Shown: positions 5,651 to 7,114 of the stretch, one piece after another | Layout of the letters: every line of letters begins with the position of its first letter | Position numbering within the stretch: position 1 is the stretch's first letter | Assembly (NCBI GenBank): GCA_002254385.1 | Contig: NJDO01000140.1 | Coordinates: 1 to 7,114 of the forward strand | Direction of reading: 5' to 3' | DNA from: Thermoplasmatales archaeon ex4484_6 | GTDB lineage: Archaea > Thermoplasmatota > Penumbrarchaeia > Penumbrarchaeales > Penumbrarchaeaceae | DNA: 7,114 nucleotides | Translations under genes and position numbers: made by a program | Notes under the pieces: generated by a model | The model's input: the letters and a program-made list of their open reading frames with translations, nothing else | Database searches by the model: none | What the model was told of the DNA's origin: nothing

Positions 5651-5683
5651 CTCCGGTATCTTTTTTTAATGAATCCACCGGAG
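5651..5683 (+). terminator. T-run terminator with flanking inverted repeat after hemerythrin
   Basis: Seven T residues (5661-5667) follow the hemerythrin stop by 18 bases, which is the usual archaeal poly-U termination signal. CTCCGGT (5651-5657) and ACCGGAG (5677-5683) form a perfect 7-bp inverted repeat with the T-run inside its 19-nt loop. Confidence 0.6.
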
Positions 5684-5704
5684 ATCGATGAAGAGGTTCT
5701 GACC

Positions 5705-5785
5705 ATGTATTATTGGTTCCCATCCGATCCTTTTCGAAGATGGAAAGGAAAAAGAGAAGAGATCGTTTCTGAATTGATTGCTTAA
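5705..5785 (+). CDS. Possible 26-residue microprotein, unrecognised
   Basis: An ATG at 5705 with GAGGT seven bases upstream opens a 27-codon frame ending in TAA at 5783-5785. It reads MYYWFPSDPFRRWKGKREE and ends IVSELIA. The ribosome binding site spacing is good, but the frame is short, lies beyond the hemerythrin terminator and has no family I know. It may be chance. Confidence 0.15.
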   Translation: MYYWFPSDPFRRWKGKREEIVSELIA

Positions 5786-5841
5786 CAGTGATGGGCGGGG
5801 GTATCCCGGATTACCTGTTATATCTGGCCTGTTTCGTACCC

Positions 5842-6795
5842 TCAATATTCATCTATCAATGAAAGGAAGAAATCGTATGTCTTCATCGCCTGTCTGAGCA
5901 TGAACTGGTAATATGTCTTGATGCCCTTTCCTGACAATGCCTTGTAGAGTGAATTGCCGTAGGCCCTTGAATTTTCGGCATGGATTATCACGGGAAAATA
6001 TCCATGAGTCATCAGTATCTTGTTCATGATCAATCTTCCTGTTCTTCCGTTACCGTCAAGAAAGGGATGAATCTCCTCGTAATTCAGATGAACATCGAAA
6101 GACAGTTTCAAGGGATGTTCCTTGAATTTGTTTTCCTTGTAATATTTTAGGAGAGCTTCCAATCTTTCCTCAACCTTTTCCGGAGGAACCGTTTCCATGT
6201 TGTTCACAATATTCGGCACCTTCTTGAATCCTCTGGGATATCGTTCACCATTTTGCATGACAAGATCCTTCGTCAGTATATTGTACAGCCTCTTTATCGA
6301 TTGAAGGTTGAATTTGAAACCATTTCTAATGTATTCCATGGCATCAATGGAGTTGTGGACCTCCCTTACTTCATTGTAGTTATGATATCTGCTATCACCA
6401 CTCTCGATAATCCTTCTCACTTCTTTGGCAGGAATCTTTGAACCCTCGATATTATTGGAATTGAAGATGAATTCCTTTGCGAATTCGATCATTATCTGTT
6501 CCTCTATCTCCTTGACCTCCAGGAGATTGTTGATCTTGATGGACATGAATTCCACATCATGAAGCAACCTTTCATTGTAGCATATATCTAGATTCTCGAG
6601 AAGTGGTCTTCTCAATTCCATCTCTTTCTTCGACAACCTGTCCAGATTCTTTCTTAAATAATTATTCTTACTCAACGTTGCAACGTTCTTTCCGATGTGT
6701 TCATGGATTCGGAATTCCCTTCCCATGAGTCTGAACTTCTTGACAAAGGAAGCGTACTCGACCCCATTTTTCTTGCTGATCTCGATATGGGACAT
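5842..6795 (-). CDS. Fic-domain protein, class II (probable AMP-transferase)
   Basis: This 317-residue protein has the complete Fic active-site motif HPFLDGNGRTGR (243-254): catalytic His243, metal-binding Asp247, and the Asn249, Arg251 and Arg254 that hold ATP phosphates. Fic enzymes usually transfer AMP from ATP to a Ser, Thr or Tyr of a target protein. Upstream, SNNIEG (113-118) fits the inhibitory [S/T]xxxE[G/N] motif. Its Glu117 would block ATP in the resting state, which makes this a class II self-inhibited Fic. The N-terminal 100 residues are charged and helical. No separate antitoxin gene lies beside it, as expected when inhibition is internal. The ATG at 6795 follows a TATA-like box by about 30 bp with no Shine-Dalgarno. 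The gene is clearly richer in A+T, Lys and Asn than the rest of the window, which suggests horizontal acquisition. Targets cannot be predicted from the sequence. Confidence 0.95.
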   Translation of the reverse strand: MSHIEISKKNGVEYASFVKKFRLMGREFRIHEHIGKNVATLSKNNYLRKNLDRLSKKEMELRRPLLENLDICYNERLLHDVEFMSIKINNLLEVKEIEEQIMIEFAKEFIFNSNNIEGSKIPAKEVRRIIESGDSRYHNYNEVREVHNSIDAMEYIRNGFKFNLQSIKRLYNILTKDLVMQNGERYPRGFKKVPNIVNNMETVPPEKVEERLEALLKYYKENKFKEHPLKLSFDVHLNYEEIHPFLDGNGRTGRLIMNKILMTHGYFPVIIHAENSRAYGNSLYKALSGKGIKTYYQFMLRQAMKTYDFFLSLIDEY

Positions 6796-6820
6796 GTCGT
6801 GGAACGATACCTCTGCTTGC

Positions 6821-6830
6821 TATAAATAAT
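6821..6830 (-). promoter_or_regulatory. TATA-like box for the Fic gene
   Basis: On the minus strand the sequence reads ATTATTTATA, centred about 30 bp before the ATG at 6795. Transcription would start within a few bases of the start codon, again suggesting a leaderless or very short leader mRNA. Confidence 0.6.
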
Positions 6831-6840
6831 TTACTTCTTC

Positions 6841-6926
6841 GGCAGGAATTTTTTATATTTGAATGTTGGGTTATGAAACTTTTTGGGCAGGAATATACCT
6901 TCAATATCATACCGATCCGGCAGGAA
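6841..6926. repeat. Three direct copies of GGCAGGAA upstream of the Fic gene
   Basis: GGCAGGAA occurs at 6841-6848, 6886-6893 and 6919-6926, at distances of 45 and 33 bp. Read on the minus strand it is TTCCTGCC. The two copies nearest the Fic gene extend to TTCCTGCCnAAnAAG. The nearest copy lies about 11 bp upstream of the TATA-like box, where an archaeal activator or repressor could bind. Both distances are multiples of three, and in a 60-codon minus-strand open frame (7013-6831) the copies encode FLPKK or FLPDR, so a decayed coding repeat is an alternative. Confidence 0.45.
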
Positions 6927-6930
6927 AATC

Positions 6931-7114
6931 CTTCCCAGTAGAGCTTTCTCATCATGAATTGCCCCTCCCTCTCCTACATTGCCACCTTCTGCTGTTGATG
7001 CGGAATGCATCATCTTGGGGTGGTGATTCTTCAGTTGGCATTTTTAGGAAATTCAATTTTTAATGGCTTTATCAAACTGAATTTATCCTTTAAATTTTCT
7101 GATTCACTGTTAAT
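6931..7114. other. AT-rich DNA at the right edge, no gene recognised
   Basis: Several T-runs occur on the plus strand (for example around 7041 and 7057). AAATTCA (7049-7055) and TGAATTT (7078-7084) form a 7-bp inverted repeat. Open frames on both strands here are short and look like chance. The composition continues that of the Fic gene, so the acquired segment probably extends past the window. Confidence 0.4.

Noticed and set aside
6831..7013. Minus-strand 60-codon open frame ending 36 bp before the Fic gene
   Set aside because: It is mostly non-descript and overlaps the expected Fic promoter. I keep only the underlying 8-bp repeats as a feature.
1..7114. CRISPR array, tRNA or rRNA gene, insertion sequence
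   Set aside because: I saw no regularly spaced repeats with unique spacers, no cloverleaf-like sequence, no rRNA-like stretch and no transposase motif.

Overview
The window looks like a piece of an archaeal chromosome, most plausibly a euryarchaeote of the Thermoplasmata type. This is an inference, not a proof. Several genes have a TATA-like box about 25 bp upstream of a start codon, which is the layout of leaderless or short-leader archaeal transcripts. Arginine is mostly AGG/AGA, isoleucine ATA/ATC is frequent, and the small toxin-antitoxin pair resembles archaeal families. Most of the window is fairly GC-rich. The right end (about 5.84 kb onward) is clearly AT-rich and looks acquired.

Layout. 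(1) 2-688, plus: the 3' part of a GT4-type glycosyltransferase that begins before the window. (2) 689-854: an intergenic stretch with two hairpins/dyads and a TATA-like box. (3) 855-2004, plus: a second GT4-type glycosyltransferase, broken by a frameshift near 1470 at a tandem ACTTC repeat. (4) 2804-2011, minus: a tight operon of a ribbon-helix-helix-like antitoxin, a RelE-like toxin that appears N-terminally truncated and lacks conserved residues, and a short YigZ/IMPACT-family (UPF0029) protein. Its genes are joined by TGAATG and TTGA junctions. (5) 2805-2868: a 64-bp divergent promoter region containing a 7+7 bp inverted repeat around the shared AT-rich element. (6) 2869-4656, plus: a complete 595-residue Xaa-Pro aminopeptidase (M24B) with all metal ligands. 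(7) 4657-5228: a mostly non-coding stretch with a 29-bp imperfect direct repeat and one possible 47-residue ORF. (8) 5256-5642, plus (probably starting about 9 codons earlier): a bacteriohemerythrin-like O2-binding protein with all seven ligands, followed by a T-run terminator. (9) 6795-5842, minus: a class II Fic protein (probable AMP-transferase) with its own TATA box. (10) 6796-7114: AT-rich upstream DNA with three copies of an 8-bp motif.

How they fit together. The two glycosyltransferases are probably the end of a surface-glycan or glycoprotein gene cluster lying mostly to the left. The remaining genes are single housekeeping or stress functions (peptidase, hemerythrin) mixed with small toxin-like modules (RelE-type pair, Fic), as is common at the edge of a variable island. 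I see no CRISPR array, RNA gene, IS element or phage gene. The most interesting points are the decayed-looking toxin coupled to YigZ with a likely operator, the pentanucleotide-linked frameshift in the second glycosyltransferase, the odd start of the hemerythrin gene, and the repeated structure after the peptidase gene.
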